This document shows, in pieces, positions 33,184 to 42,199 of a stretch of DNA of 64,000 bases (position 1 is its first letter; each line of letters begins with the position of its first letter). The notes below the pieces were generated by a model that saw only the letters and a program-made list of their open reading frames with translations, did no database searches and had not been told where the DNA came from. The translations under genes and the position numbers were made by a program. The DNA comes from Bog-756 sp963778165. Lineage in GTDB: Bacteria; Actinomycetota; Acidimicrobiia; Acidimicrobiales; RAAP-2. The stretch is taken from positions 496,001 to 560,000 of the forward strand of contig CAVZTE010000003.1 of the NCBI GenBank assembly GCA_963778165.1, read 5' to 3'.

Positions 33184-34266
33184 GTGAGCTCGGACGGTAC
33201 AGGGAGCCCGGCCACCATGTGGTCGGTGAAGGGCCCGGACGGAACGGTGCCTACCGGATGGGTGCTGATGCCCCTCCGTCTCTTCCTCGGGGTGACCTTC
33301 TTCTACGCCGGCCTGCAGAAGCTGGCCAACCCCCAGTTCTTCAAGGCTGCCAGCCCCATCTCCATCCACGCCCAGTTGGTGGGGGCCAGCCACTCCAGCC
33401 CCATCCACGCCCTGATCGTCCACCTGGTGCCCATCGCCTCGCCGGTGGGAGCGGTCATCGCCGTGGGGGAGGTGGCCATCGGGCTCGGGATGCTGGTCGG
33501 CCTGTTCATGCGGGTGGCGGCCGTGGCCGGCATGGCCCTGTCCTTCGGGCTCTTCCTCACGGTCAGCTTCCACTCGTCGCCGTACTTCACCGGTTCGGAC
33601 ATCGTCTTCTTCTTCGCCTGGACCCCGGTGGCCCTGGCCGGGGCGGCGGGCGCCCCGGCTCTCGACACCTGGCTGGCCTCCCGTCGACGGGAGTCGTCCG
33701 ACCAGGTCCGCGACGGATCCGTCTCGCGGCGCCTGGTCCTGTCCACCGGTGCGGTGACCGCCCTGGTGGCCGGGGCCGTCGTGGTGGCCGGCGGGCTGGC
33801 GGCCGGGCTCGGACGATTGGCCGGGCGCACTTCCAACGTCGCGGACAGCACCACTCCCACCCTCGGCGACGCTCCCCCCGGATCGTCCGCCACCACCACG
33901 ACCAAAGCCGGTTCGGCCTCACCCACCACTACTGCCGGCACCACCACCACCACGCCGAAGGGCACGGCCATCGGCTCGTCGACCGGCGTGCCGGTCGGAG
34001 GTTCGGCGGCCTTCACCGACCCCCTCACCGGCAACCCCTCGCTGGTGATCCAGCAGACAGCCGACGATTTCGTGGCCTTCAATGCCGTCTGCCCCCATGC
34101 CGGTTGCACGGTGGCCTACCAACGGGCCGCCAAGGTCATCGCCTGCCCCTGCCACGGGTCGGAGTTCAACGCCGAGACCGGAGGACTGATCCGGGGTCCG
34201 GCCACCCGGGGCCTGACCCCGATCCCCGTGGCCAAGGGGTCCAACGGCGACCTGTACGTCACATGA
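33184..34266 (+). CDS. DoxX-type membrane domain fused to a Rieske [2Fe-2S] domain
   Basis: A 360-residue protein from GTG 33184. Residues 25-155 are a four-helix DoxX/TQO-like unit (LRLFLGVTFFYAGLQKLAN). Residues 180-210 form another membrane anchor (RRLVLSTGAVTALVAGAVVVAGG), then a Thr/Ser-rich linker of about 60 residues leads to a Rieske domain (272-360) with CPHAGC (303-308) and CPCHGS (321-326), i.e. ligands Cys303, His305, Cys321, His324 and the usual disulfide cysteines. The combination suggests membrane electron transfer outside the cytoplasm. It is unusual for both parts to be one chain. Redox partner unknown. Confidence 0.85.
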   Translation: MSSDGTGSPATMWSVKGPDGTVPTGWVLMPLRLFLGVTFFYAGLQKLANPQFFKAASPISIHAQLVGASHSSPIHALIVHLVPIASPVGAVIAVGEVAIGLGMLVGLFMRVAAVAGMALSFGLFLTVSFHSSPYFTGSDIVFFFAWTPVALAGAAGAPALDTWLASRRRESSDQVRDGSVSRRLVLSTGAVTALVAGAVVVAGGLAAGLGRLAGRTSNVADSTTPTLGDAPPGSSATTTTKAGSASPTTTAGTTTTTPKGTAIGSSTGVPVGGSAAFTDPLTGNPSLVIQQTADDFVAFNAVCPHAGCTVAYQRAAKVIACPCHGSEFNAETGGLIRGPATRGLTPIPVAKGSNGDLYVT

Positions 34267-34361
34267 GTTACGGACTGATGAACTTTGGCTGCACCACTCC
34301 TTCGAGCCTGGCCCTTCGGGTACCATGGCCCGCGTACCGCCGGTAGACGGCAAAACTCCTC

Positions 34362-35570
34362 ATGACCGCAGCCGCTACCGCGCCGCCAGGCGCCCCGCAA
34401 CCCGACGCGGTGGACGGGTCCGTCGACAGGACCGACTGGCTGTCGGCCATCCCCTTCTTCGCCGTGCACCTGGCGCCACTGGCGGCCTTCTTCGTGGTGG
34501 TCACCTGGCAGGACTGGGTGCTGTGCGCCGTGCTGTACGTGACCCGGATGTTCTTCATCACCGCCGGCTACCACCGGTACTTCTCCCATCGCAGCTATCG
34601 CATGGGCCGGGTGCCCCAGTTCCTCATGGCTGTGGGTGGTACCACCGCTGTCCAGAAGGGACCGCTGTGGTGGGCCAGTCACCACCGTTTGCACCACCGC
34701 TTCACCGACCTCGACGATGACGTCCACTCACCCCGGGACGGATTCTGGTGGAGCCATGTGGGTTGGATCCTCTCTACCAAGTACAAGGACACCGACCTCA
34801 CGGCCATCAAGGACTTCTCCGCCTACCCCGAGCTCCGGCTGGTGGAGCGCACAGCGTGGCTCGGGCCTTGGGTGTTGGCCCTGGCCTGCCTGGCCATCGG
34901 CGGGTGGGGTGGACTCCTGATCGGGTTCTTCCTCTCCACCGTGCTGTTGTGGCACGGGACGTTCCTGGTCAACTCCATGGCCCACCTGATGGGCCGGCGC
35001 CGCTACGCCACCCCGGACACCAGTCGTAACTCCATGATCATCGCCCTGGTCACCGGGGGCGAGGGGTGGCACAACAACCACCACTACCTCCCGGCGTCGG
35101 CCCGACAGGGCTTCACCTGGTGGGAGATCGACCCGACCTGGTACGGCCTACGGGCCCTCGCCGCCATCGGGGTGGTCCGCGATCTGAAGGACCCGCCGGC
35201 CCGACTGCTCGATCAGGCCCGCGTCCGCGACGGTGCCTTCGACATCGGCATGTTCCGCTCCTACTGGGAGCGGGCGGCGAAGATGACCGGTGAACGCATC
35301 GCCGACCTCAGCGCCCGGCCCATGGCGCCGTCCGCCGAAGCACTCGATCCGCCACCGGAGGCCTCGATGCCAACGACGGCCTCGACACCGGAAGCCGACC
35401 GTACCGGGGCCCCAGCCGAGCCACCGGCCGAACCCCTCTCCCACCTTTCCGGGTTGATCTCGCGGGTGCTGGAGTCGGCCGACCAACTGGCCGCGGCCAC
35501 CCGCCGGACCCGGAAGGGGTCGCGGGTGACCTCGCACGAACAGGGGTCCTCCGAGCACTCCGCCGAATGA
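34362..35570 (+). CDS. Membrane acyl-CoA/fatty acid desaturase
   Basis: A 402-residue desaturase of the stearoyl-CoA type. The three histidine boxes are HRYFSH (71-76), HHRLHH (107-112) and HNNHH (237-241), which bind the di-iron centre, and the pattern GYHRYFSHRSY and GWHNNHHYLP is typical of actinobacterial DesA3-like or delta-9 enzymes. Four membrane helices surround them. Residues after about 315 form a long Pro/Ala/Glu-rich tail that is not part of the enzyme. The stop overlaps the ATG of the HAD gene by four bases, so they are probably co-transcribed. Confidence 0.92.
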   Translation: MTAAATAPPGAPQPDAVDGSVDRTDWLSAIPFFAVHLAPLAAFFVVVTWQDWVLCAVLYVTRMFFITAGYHRYFSHRSYRMGRVPQFLMAVGGTTAVQKGPLWWASHHRLHHRFTDLDDDVHSPRDGFWWSHVGWILSTKYKDTDLTAIKDFSAYPELRLVERTAWLGPWVLALACLAIGGWGGLLIGFFLSTVLLWHGTFLVNSMAHLMGRRRYATPDTSRNSMIIALVTGGEGWHNNHHYLPASARQGFTWWEIDPTWYGLRALAAIGVVRDLKDPPARLLDQARVRDGAFDIGMFRSYWERAAKMTGERIADLSARPMAPSAEALDPPPEASMPTTASTPEADRTGAPAEPPAEPLSHLSGLISRVLESADQLAAATRRTRKGSRVTSHEQGSSEHSAE

Positions 35571-36376
35571 CCGAGGCGGCGCCTTCGCCTTCGGCCGAGG
35601 CCTTCGCCTCGGCCAAGCTCTGGATCATCGACCTCGACGGTGTCATCTGGCTGTCCGGCGATCCCATCGGCAAGGTGAGCGAGGCCATCGCGGCACTCCG
35701 TCACCGGGACGTCCGAGTGGTCTTCGCCACCAACAACTCCGCCCCCACCACGACGGAGCTGTTGGCCCGCCTGGAACGGATGGGGGTGACAGCCTCGGAC
35801 GCAGATCTGGTCACTTCGGCCGGGGCCGCGGCAGCCCTGATCGAGCCCGGCCAGACGGTCAAGGTCCTCGGCGAGGACGGAATCCTCCAGGCCCTGGAGG
35901 CCCGGTCGGTGAAGGTCACCGACGGCGACAAGGCCGATGCCGCCATGGTGGGCTGGACCCGGTCGTTCGATTTCGGTGCGCTGGCCGCGACCGCCACCGT
36001 GGCCCGTTCCACCGGGAGGCTGGTTGCCACCAATGAGGACCCCACCCATCCCACTCCGGAGGGGCTGATGCCTGGCGCCGGCTCCATCCTCGCCGCCGTG
36101 GCCACCGCCTCGGGGGTGACACCGCAGATCGCCGGCAAGCCGCACGAGCCGATGGCCGCGCTGATGAGAAGGGCCTTCGGCTTCGCCAACGGAGACTCGT
36201 CGGTGGTGATGATCGGCGACCAGCCCCGCACCGACGGCGCACTGGCTCAGCTCCTCGACGTCCCTTTCGGACTGGTGGACTCGGGCGTGACCCCGGCGTC
36301 GCTGAGCGGATTCGATGTGCCGGTGGCGGCACGTTTCCCCGACTTCGTCACCATGGTCCACACCCTCGTCGGCTGA
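35567..36376 (+). CDS. HAD-IIA (NagD/PGP-like) phosphatase
   Basis: A 269-residue HAD-superfamily hydrolase of subclass IIA. Motif I is WIIDLDGVIW (nucleophile Asp in DLDG, residues 22-25), motif II is FATNNSA (TNN), and motif IV is MIGDQPRTD, with Lys in AGKPH as motif III. The VDLDG-...-TNNS layout matches NagD and phosphoglycolate-phosphatase-like enzymes, where the cap domain lies between motifs II and III. In mycobacteria a phosphatase of this kind sits at the same place, two genes before tlyA. Substrate unknown. Confidence 0.88.
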   Translation: MTEAAPSPSAEAFASAKLWIIDLDGVIWLSGDPIGKVSEAIAALRHRDVRVVFATNNSAPTTTELLARLERMGVTASDADLVTSAGAAAALIEPGQTVKVLGEDGILQALEARSVKVTDGDKADAAMVGWTRSFDFGALAATATVARSTGRLVATNEDPTHPTPEGLMPGAGSILAAVATASGVTPQIAGKPHEPMAALMRRAFGFANGDSSVVMIGDQPRTDGALAQLLDVPFGLVDSGVTPASLSGFDVPVAARFPDFVTMVHTLVG

Positions 36377-36457
36377 GCCCCATCGACAGCCCGGTCCGGC
36401 CGGTCCCTACCGAATTCACCCTTTCTGCCCGGAAGAAGTGCAGGTAGGGTGAACTCC

Positions 36458-37030
36458 ATGGTCAACAAGGACGCCTTCCAGAAGTACCTCGATGCGGGGA
36501 TCTCCTTCACCACCATCACCCGCGCCCGTGCCGAAGAGCTCGTTCAGGAGCTGGTCAAGAGCGGCGAGTTCCAGAGCAGCGACGCACGGGCCAAGGTCGA
36601 TGAGCTCATCGAACGCAGCCGCAAGGGAAGCGAGGCCTTCGCCGCCCAGGTGCGACAGGAGGTGTCCCACCAGCTGGACGCCATGGGCGTGACCAATATC
36701 GAGGAGCTGTCCAAGCAAGTGGCGGCGTTTCTGTCCCGCACCGCCGATGCCGGCCGGGCGGCCACCGCCGACGCCAGAAGCGCCGCCAAGAAGGCCACCA
36801 AGGCTGCGGCCAAGCGGGCCCCGGGGAAGAAGTCGGCGGCGAAGAAGAGCGCCGCCAAGAAGAGCCCGGCCAAGAAGACTCCCGCCAAGAAGACCGCGGT
36901 GAAGAAGGCTCCGGCCAAGAAGACCGCCGCCAAGAAGAGCCCGGCCAAGAAGGCTGCGGTGAAGAAGGCTCCGGCCAAGAAGACCGCCGCCAAGAAGGCT
37001 CCGGCCGCCGGTTCCGGGTCGGCAGGCTGA
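36458..37030 (+). CDS. Phasin-/histone-H1-like protein with Lys-Ala-Pro repeat tail
   Basis: About 190 residues (ATG 36458 preferred, AGGTAGG upstream). Residues 1-100 are an amphipathic helical domain (VNKDAFQKYLDAGISFTTI...LVQELVKSGEFQSSDARAKVDEL) resembling phasin or polyhydroxyalkanoate-granule regulators. Residues 110-185 are a repeat of AAKK, PAKK and VKKAPAKKT units, a eukaryotic-H1-like DNA-binding tail. The same two-part plan occurs in PhaF-type proteins, which tie granules to the nucleoid, but no PHA synthase is nearby. It holds the position of Rv1693 between the phosphatase and tlyA in mycobacteria. The stop overlaps tlyA. Confidence 0.7.
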   Translation: MVNKDAFQKYLDAGISFTTITRARAEELVQELVKSGEFQSSDARAKVDELIERSRKGSEAFAAQVRQEVSHQLDAMGVTNIEELSKQVAAFLSRTADAGRAATADARSAAKKATKAAAKRAPGKKSAAKKSAAKKSPAKKTPAKKTAVKKAPAKKTAAKKSPAKKAAVKKAPAKKTAAKKAPAAGSGSAG

Positions 37031-37875
37031 CCCGGTCGGCAAGGCGGCGCCTCGATCGGGCCCTGGTGGACCGGGGCCTGGTGGAAACCCGGGCCCAGGC
37101 TGTGGCGCTGATCGAACGGGGTGCGGTGCTGGTCTCGGGCTCGATGGCGGACAAGGCAGCCCGGCTGGTCGCCGCGGACGAGCCCATCGAACTGTCGGGC
37201 CCGCCTCCACGGTTCGTCGGGCGGGGAGGCGAGAAGCTCCAGGCCGCCCTGGATCGTTTCGCCATCGATCCCGCCGGCCTACGGGCGCTCGACGCCGGCG
37301 CGTCGACCGGAGGGTTCACCGACTGCCTGTTGCAGGCCGGGGCGTCATCGGTGGTGGCTGTCGACGTGGGTCATGGCCAGCTCCACCAGCGACTTCGGAG
37401 TGACCCCCGGGTGACCAACCTCGAGCGCCTGGACATCCGCCACCTGACCAGGGAGGCCATTGGAGGGGCCCCGGTGGACCTGGTGGCCGCCGACCTGTCG
37501 TTCATCTCGGTGACCCGGGCCGTGCCGGTCCTGGTCGGTGAGCTAGCGATCCCCGGAGCGCCCGTGGTCATTCTGGTGAAGCCTCAATTCGAGGCGGGAC
37601 GGATCGAAGCCTCCCGGGGCCGGGGCATCATCCGTGACCCGGAGGTCCACCGCCGGGTCCTCTCCGAGGTGACAGACGCGCTCCAGGCCGCCGGAGCAGT
37701 CATCATGGGGGCCATGCCTTCACCGATCACCGGCTCCGCCGGCAACGTCGAGTACCTCCTGCACGCCCGTACCGACGGCGGGTCCGAGGTCGACGAAGCT
37801 GGCGCAACCCACGAGACTTCCGCCCTCCTGGACACCGCCGTCGCCGAAGCCCACCGACTGCACCCGGGCGGATAG
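37027..37875 (+). CDS. tlyA: TlyA-type rRNA 2'-O-methyltransferase
   Basis: TlyA methylates 16S and 23S rRNA and is needed for capreomycin sensitivity in mycobacteria. The S4 RNA-binding domain is at the N-terminus (RRRLDRALVDRGLVETRAQA, then LIERGAVLVSG) and the FtsJ-like methyltransferase follows (LDAGASTGGFTDCLLQAGA for S-adenosylmethionine, VDLVAADLSFISV, ILVKPQFEAG). The conserved S4 start RRRLD lies upstream of the first ATG/GTG/TTG candidate (GTG 37066), and the only nearby initiator in frame is CTG 37027, whose CTGA overlaps the previous stop. I therefore place the start there; GTG 37066 would cut into the S4 domain. Confidence 0.88.
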   Translation: MTRSARRRLDRALVDRGLVETRAQAVALIERGAVLVSGSMADKAARLVAADEPIELSGPPPRFVGRGGEKLQAALDRFAIDPAGLRALDAGASTGGFTDCLLQAGASSVVAVDVGHGQLHQRLRSDPRVTNLERLDIRHLTREAIGGAPVDLVAADLSFISVTRAVPVLVGELAIPGAPVVILVKPQFEAGRIEASRGRGIIRDPEVHRRVLSEVTDALQAAGAVIMGAMPSPITGSAGNVEYLLHARTDGGSEVDEAGATHETSALLDTAVAEAHRLHPGG

Positions 37876-37882
37876 GCACACC

Positions 37883-38707
37883 ATGGCCCTCATCGCCTTC
37901 TACACCCGTCCTGACCGGTCCGATGCCGCTCTGCTGGCCGAACGGGCCGTCACCTGGTTGGCCGAACAGGGCCACTCGTCCATCTCGGCGGTGGCCGAGG
38001 ACGGTTCGGTGTCCATCGACGGAGCCGATCTGGTGGTGAGCATGGGAGGAGACGGCACACTGCTCCGGGCCGTAGTGGCCGCCCTGGGCGCCGGGGTGCC
38101 GGTCCTGGGCGTCAACATCGGCCGGCTCGGCTACCTCACCCAGGTGGAACCGGACGGCCTGGAGGAGGCTCTGGCCGCCTTCCTGGCCGGCACGTACCAG
38201 GTCGAGGAACGGATGACCCTCGAGGTGGTGGTCCGGTCGGCGGACGGAGAAGTGGTGGCCCGCCGCATGGCCCTCAACGAAGCCACGGTGGAGAAGACCG
38301 TCCCCGGCCACACCGTGCGCATCGCCACCTCGATCGACGACCGGCCCTTCGTCACCTACGCCACCGACGGACTGCTGGTCTGCACGCCCACCGGATCCAC
38401 CGCCTACAACCTCTCGGCCCGTGGTCCGGTGCTGTCCCCACGCCTGCGAGCCATCGTGGTGACTCCGGTCTCGCCCCACATGCTCTTCGACCGGCCCCTG
38501 GTGCTCGACCCCGCCGAACGCCTCCGGCTCGAGGTGCTCGAGCCCCGGGCAGCGGTGTTGGTGGTGGACGGGGTCAGCGTGTGCCCCCTCGAGCCCGGGG
38601 CCACCGTGGAGTGCGGTGAAGGCAGCCAACCGGCCCGCCTGATCACCTTCGGGACCCGCGACTTCCACGCCATCCTGCGGGCCAAGTTCCACCTGGCCGA
38701 CCGGTAA
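37883..38707 (+). CDS. nadK: NAD kinase
   Basis: A 274-residue NAD(+)/ATP kinase that makes NADP(+). Family motifs are complete: VVSMGGDGTLLRA (GGDGT at 55-59), VNIGRLGYLT, the NE of ALNEATVEK, and TPTGSTAYNLSA with the glycine-rich NAD-binding loop. The ATG follows the tlyA stop by seven bases. The tlyA-nadK-recN order is conserved across actinobacteria and supports the call. Confidence 0.95.
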   Translation: MALIAFYTRPDRSDAALLAERAVTWLAEQGHSSISAVAEDGSVSIDGADLVVSMGGDGTLLRAVVAALGAGVPVLGVNIGRLGYLTQVEPDGLEEALAAFLAGTYQVEERMTLEVVVRSADGEVVARRMALNEATVEKTVPGHTVRIATSIDDRPFVTYATDGLLVCTPTGSTAYNLSARGPVLSPRLRAIVVTPVSPHMLFDRPLVLDPAERLRLEVLEPRAAVLVVDGVSVCPLEPGATVECGEGSQPARLITFGTRDFHAILRAKFHLADR

Positions 38708-38711
38708 CGAC

Positions 38712-40370
38712 ATGGGCACGATGGGTCCCGTCCTGGTCGAGCTCCGGGTGCGCAACCTGGGGGTGATCGATGACGTCACCATCTCGCTCTCCCCGGGGAT
38801 GACCGCCCTCACCGGCGAGACCGGCGCCGGCAAGACGCTTCTGGTCGAGGCCATCGGACTCCTGCTGGGAGGACGGGCCGACCCCTCCCTGGTGCGGGCG
38901 GGAACCGACGAGGCGCTCGTCGAGGGCCGGTTCCTCACCGCCGAAGGATCGTCCACCGCGGTCGCCGACGGGGAAGGCGACGACGGTGACGAGATCATCC
39001 TGGCCCGGTCGGTGGTCCGAGGAGGTCGGTCCAAGGCCTGGATCAATGGCCGGATGGCGTCGATCGCGGCCTTGTCCGAGGTAGCGGTGGGACTGGTCGA
39101 ACTGCACGGCCAACACCAGCACCGGTCGCTGGTCCATACCGACGCCCAACGGGGCGCCCTCGACGCCTTCGGTCATGTGGAGCTGGGGCCTCTCGAGTCG
39201 GCCCGGACCACCATGCGCGGGCTCGAGGGCGAGAGCGCACAGCTCGGGGGTGATGCCCGTCAGCGGGCCAGGGAGGTCGACCTGCTCACCTACCAACTGG
39301 ACGAGATTGCCGCCGCGGCCATCGAGGACCCCGACGAGGACCACCGGCTCGAGGCAGAAGAGGACCGGCTCGCGGCGGCGGCCTCGCATCGCCAGGCTGC
39401 CGCCGCGGCCCTGGAGTCCCTGGCCGGGGAGGGCGACTCCAGCGCCCTCGAGCGGCTGGCCGAGGCGTCGCGCGCCCTGGCCGGCCGGGGCCCACTGGCC
39501 TCCATCGAGACCGGCGTGCGAGCGGCCATGGCCTCCATCTCCGACCTGAGCACGGAGCTGCGCTCGGTCGTGGAGACCTGGGAGGACGACCCGGAGCGAC
39601 TGGAGGCCATCCGTGCCCGCCGGCAGCTGCTCCACCAACTCGAGCGCAAGTACGGGGACGACCTGGGCGAGGTCCTGTCCTTCGCCGCCGGCGCCCGCGC
39701 CCAACTGGACGCCATCGAAGCCCAGGAACGCCGGGCCGTCGAATTGGACGCAGAGATCGAGGCGGCCCGCGCCGACCTGGAGGCCGCCGAGGCCGCCGTG
39801 GCCAAAGCCCGGCGGAAGGCCGCTCCCCGCATGGCCGGACAGATACAGACCGCCCTCCGGGAGCTGGCCATGCCGTCGGCCACGTTCACCATCGCCGTCG
39901 AGGGGCCGGGGCCGGCCGATCAGGTGGCCTTCCTCCTCGGGGCCAATGCCGGCGAACCGCCGCAGCCGGTGGCCAAGGCCGCCTCCGGTGGCGAGCTGGC
40001 CCGGACCATGTTGGCCATACGGTTGGCCACCACCGACACCCGGGGGGTGATGGTGTTCGACGAGGTGGACGCCGGAGTCGGCGGCGCCGCGGCGGTAGCG
40101 GTGGGATCGTCCCTGGCTGAGCTCAGCCAGCAGGCCCAGGTACTGGTGGTCACCCACCTGGCTCAGGTGGCTGCCCTTGCCGACCATCAGATCCAGGTGC
40201 AGAAGTCGGAACGGGCCGGCCGGACCCGGACCGAGGTGTCCATGCTCGACAAGGACGGGCGGGTGATCGAGCTCAGCCGGATGCTGTCGGGCAGCCCGGC
40301 CAGCCCGTCAGCGCGTCGTCACGCCCGGGAGCTGTTGGGTCGCAAGGTGGTCCCGGCGGCACCGCGGTGA
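38712..40370 (+). CDS. recN: DNA repair ATPase RecN
   Basis: A 552-residue SMC-like protein that helps process double-strand breaks. Walker A is GETGAGKT (35-42) in MTALTGETGAGKTLLVEAI, and the LHGQHQH motif after the first globular part is specific to RecN. A long coiled coil rich in Glu, Ala and Arg spans about 150-400, and the C-terminal head has the KAASGGELAR signature, Walker B VMVFDEVDAGVGG and the THLAQVAALAD switch. It begins four bases after nadK. The length is typical of the family. Confidence 0.96.
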   Translation: MGTMGPVLVELRVRNLGVIDDVTISLSPGMTALTGETGAGKTLLVEAIGLLLGGRADPSLVRAGTDEALVEGRFLTAEGSSTAVADGEGDDGDEIILARSVVRGGRSKAWINGRMASIAALSEVAVGLVELHGQHQHRSLVHTDAQRGALDAFGHVELGPLESARTTMRGLEGESAQLGGDARQRAREVDLLTYQLDEIAAAAIEDPDEDHRLEAEEDRLAAAASHRQAAAAALESLAGEGDSSALERLAEASRALAGRGPLASIETGVRAAMASISDLSTELRSVVETWEDDPERLEAIRARRQLLHQLERKYGDDLGEVLSFAAGARAQLDAIEAQERRAVELDAEIEAARADLEAAEAAVAKARRKAAPRMAGQIQTALRELAMPSATFTIAVEGPGPADQVAFLLGANAGEPPQPVAKAASGGELARTMLAIRLATTDTRGVMVFDEVDAGVGGAAAVAVGSSLAELSQQAQVLVVTHLAQVAALADHQIQVQKSERAGRTRTEVSMLDKDGRVIELSRMLSGSPASPSARRHARELLGRKVVPAAPR

Positions 40371-40435
40371 CCCACGGCACCAGTCCCGAAGCGGGATCCG
40401 CACGGCACGCCGGTTCGTTCCGCTAGCCTCATCAG

Positions 40436-42199
40436 GTGCCCGACGTGGAAGGCCCGCCGCAACCCTTCGGGGGACAAACGGCGGCCGGCCCACCCCTTCG
40501 CACGGCCTCGGAGCCCGAAGGCGTCGGCGCCGGACGGCCCGCATCCAAGGCCGCGCAGACCAAATACATCTTCTTCACCGGCGGTGTGTCGTCCTCACTG
40601 GGCAAGGGCCTGACCGCCTCGTCGCTCGGTCGCCTGCTCAAGTGCCGGGGCCTCCGGGTCACCATGTGCAAGCTCGATCCGTACATCAACGTCGACCCCG
40701 GCACGATGAACCCGTTCGAGCACGGCGAGGTCTTCGTCACCGAGGACGGTGGCGAGACCGACCTCGACCTCGGGCACTACGAGCGGTTCATCGACGAGAA
40801 CCTCCACAAGAACTCCAACGCCACCACCGGACGGATCTACTCGTCGGTGATCGCCAAGGAACGGCGGGGCGACTACCTGGGCAAGACGGTCCAGGTCATT
40901 CCCCACGTGACCGACGAGATCAAGAAGTGGGTGCGGGCCCTGGGCACCGAGCAGGTCGACGTGGTCATCGTGGAGATCGGCGGAACGGTCGGCGACATCG
41001 AGATCGTCCCGTTCATCGAGGCCATTCGACAGTTCCGGCGGGATGTCGGGCGGGAGAACGTGGTCTACGTCCACCTGACCCTGGTGCCGTACCTCGGCCC
41101 CTCCGGCGAGCAGAAGACCAAGCCCACCCAGCACTCGGTGACCGAGCTGCGGAGCCGGGGCATCCAGCCCGACGTCATCGTGTGCCGGTCGGACCGGATG
41201 ATCTCCGAGGACCTCAAGCGCAAGATCTCGCTGCTGTGCGACGTCCCCATCGAGGCGGTGGTGTCGGCGGTGGACGCCGCCAACATCTACCAGATCCCCC
41301 TGGTCCTCCATGAGGAAGGGCTGGACCGGTACATCCTCCGGCTGCTCCAGTTCGAAGAGAGCTCCCATCCCATCGACCTGGGTGACTGGGAGCGCCTGGT
41401 GGGCCAGGTCGACGCCGCGGTCCGGCCGGTGCGGATCGGGATCATCGGCAAGTACATCGACCTGCCCGACGCCTATCTCTCGGTGGTCGAGTCCCTCCGC
41501 CACGCCGGCTTCCACCACGGGGCCAAAGTGCAGATCGAGTGGATCCAGGCCGCCACCGTTCCCGATCTGTTGGAGCACGACGGCCTGCGCGGCTTCGACG
41601 GTCTGGTCATCCCCGGCGGATTCGGCGAGCGGGGCGTGGAGGGGAAGATCGCCGCGGCCCGTTACGCCCGCGAGCACGAGCTGCCGCTGCTCGGGCTGTG
41701 CCTCGGGCTCCAGGTCATGATCATCGAGGTGGCCCGGGACCTGGCCGGCCTGGAGGGGGCCAACTCCAGGGAGTTCGATGCCTTCACCCCTCACCCGGTG
41801 GTGGACCTGATGGACGACCAGAACGATGTGATCGACAAGGGCGGGACCATGCGGCTCGGGGCCTACAGCGCCGAGCTGCTGGCCGGGTCCCAGGTGGCCA
41901 AGGCCTACGACACCGACGTGGTGTCCGAGCGCCACCGGCACCGCTACGAGGTGAACCCCCGGTACCGGACCCGGCTCGAAGAGGCCGGGCTGGTCTGCTC
42001 GGGCATGTCCCCCGATCACCGGCTGGTCGAGTTCATCGAACTGCCGAGCCACCCGTTCTGGATCGGCACCCAGGCCCATCCGGAGTTCAAGAGCCGTCCC
42101 GACCGCCCACACCCCCTCTTCCGCGAGCTGGTCTATGCCGCTCTGACCCGGGCCGAGGGCCGCGACCCACGTCTTCCCGACATCGGTGACCTGGGCTGA
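40436..42199 (+). CDS. pyrG: CTP synthase
   Basis: A 587-residue enzyme that aminates UTP with glutamine. The synthetase part starts TKYIFFTGGVSSSLGKGLTASSLG, with the P-loop-like GGVSSSLGKG, and contains CKLDPYINVDPGTMNPFEHGEVFVTEDGGETDLDLGHYERF, here quoted only by its landmarks (DPYIN, GEVFV, ETDLD). The glutamine amidotransferase domain has the nucleophile in LGLCLGLQ and the His/Glu pair near the end (AHPEF). About 40 poorly conserved residues precede the family start, so the true initiator may be inside. The NUDIX gene overlaps its end. Confidence 0.95.
   Translation: MPDVEGPPQPFGGQTAAGPPLRTASEPEGVGAGRPASKAAQTKYIFFTGGVSSSLGKGLTASSLGRLLKCRGLRVTMCKLDPYINVDPGTMNPFEHGEVFVTEDGGETDLDLGHYERFIDENLHKNSNATTGRIYSSVIAKERRGDYLGKTVQVIPHVTDEIKKWVRALGTEQVDVVIVEIGGTVGDIEIVPFIEAIRQFRRDVGRENVVYVHLTLVPYLGPSGEQKTKPTQHSVTELRSRGIQPDVIVCRSDRMISEDLKRKISLLCDVPIEAVVSAVDAANIYQIPLVLHEEGLDRYILRLLQFEESSHPIDLGDWERLVGQVDAAVRPVRIGIIGKYIDLPDAYLSVVESLRHAGFHHGAKVQIEWIQAATVPDLLEHDGLRGFDGLVIPGGFGERGVEGKIAAARYAREHELPLLGLCLGLQVMIIEVARDLAGLEGANSREFDAFTPHPVVDLMDDQNDVIDKGGTMRLGAYSAELLAGSQVAKAYDTDVVSERHRHRYEVNPRYRTRLEEAGLVCSGMSPDHRLVEFIELPSHPFWIGTQAHPEFKSRPDRPHPLFRELVYAALTRAEGRDPRLPDIGDLG

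Noticed and set aside
35261..36361. A 366-codon frame antisense to the HAD phosphatase
   Set aside because: Shadow of a strongly supported gene; composition rich in Gly, His and Arg without motifs.
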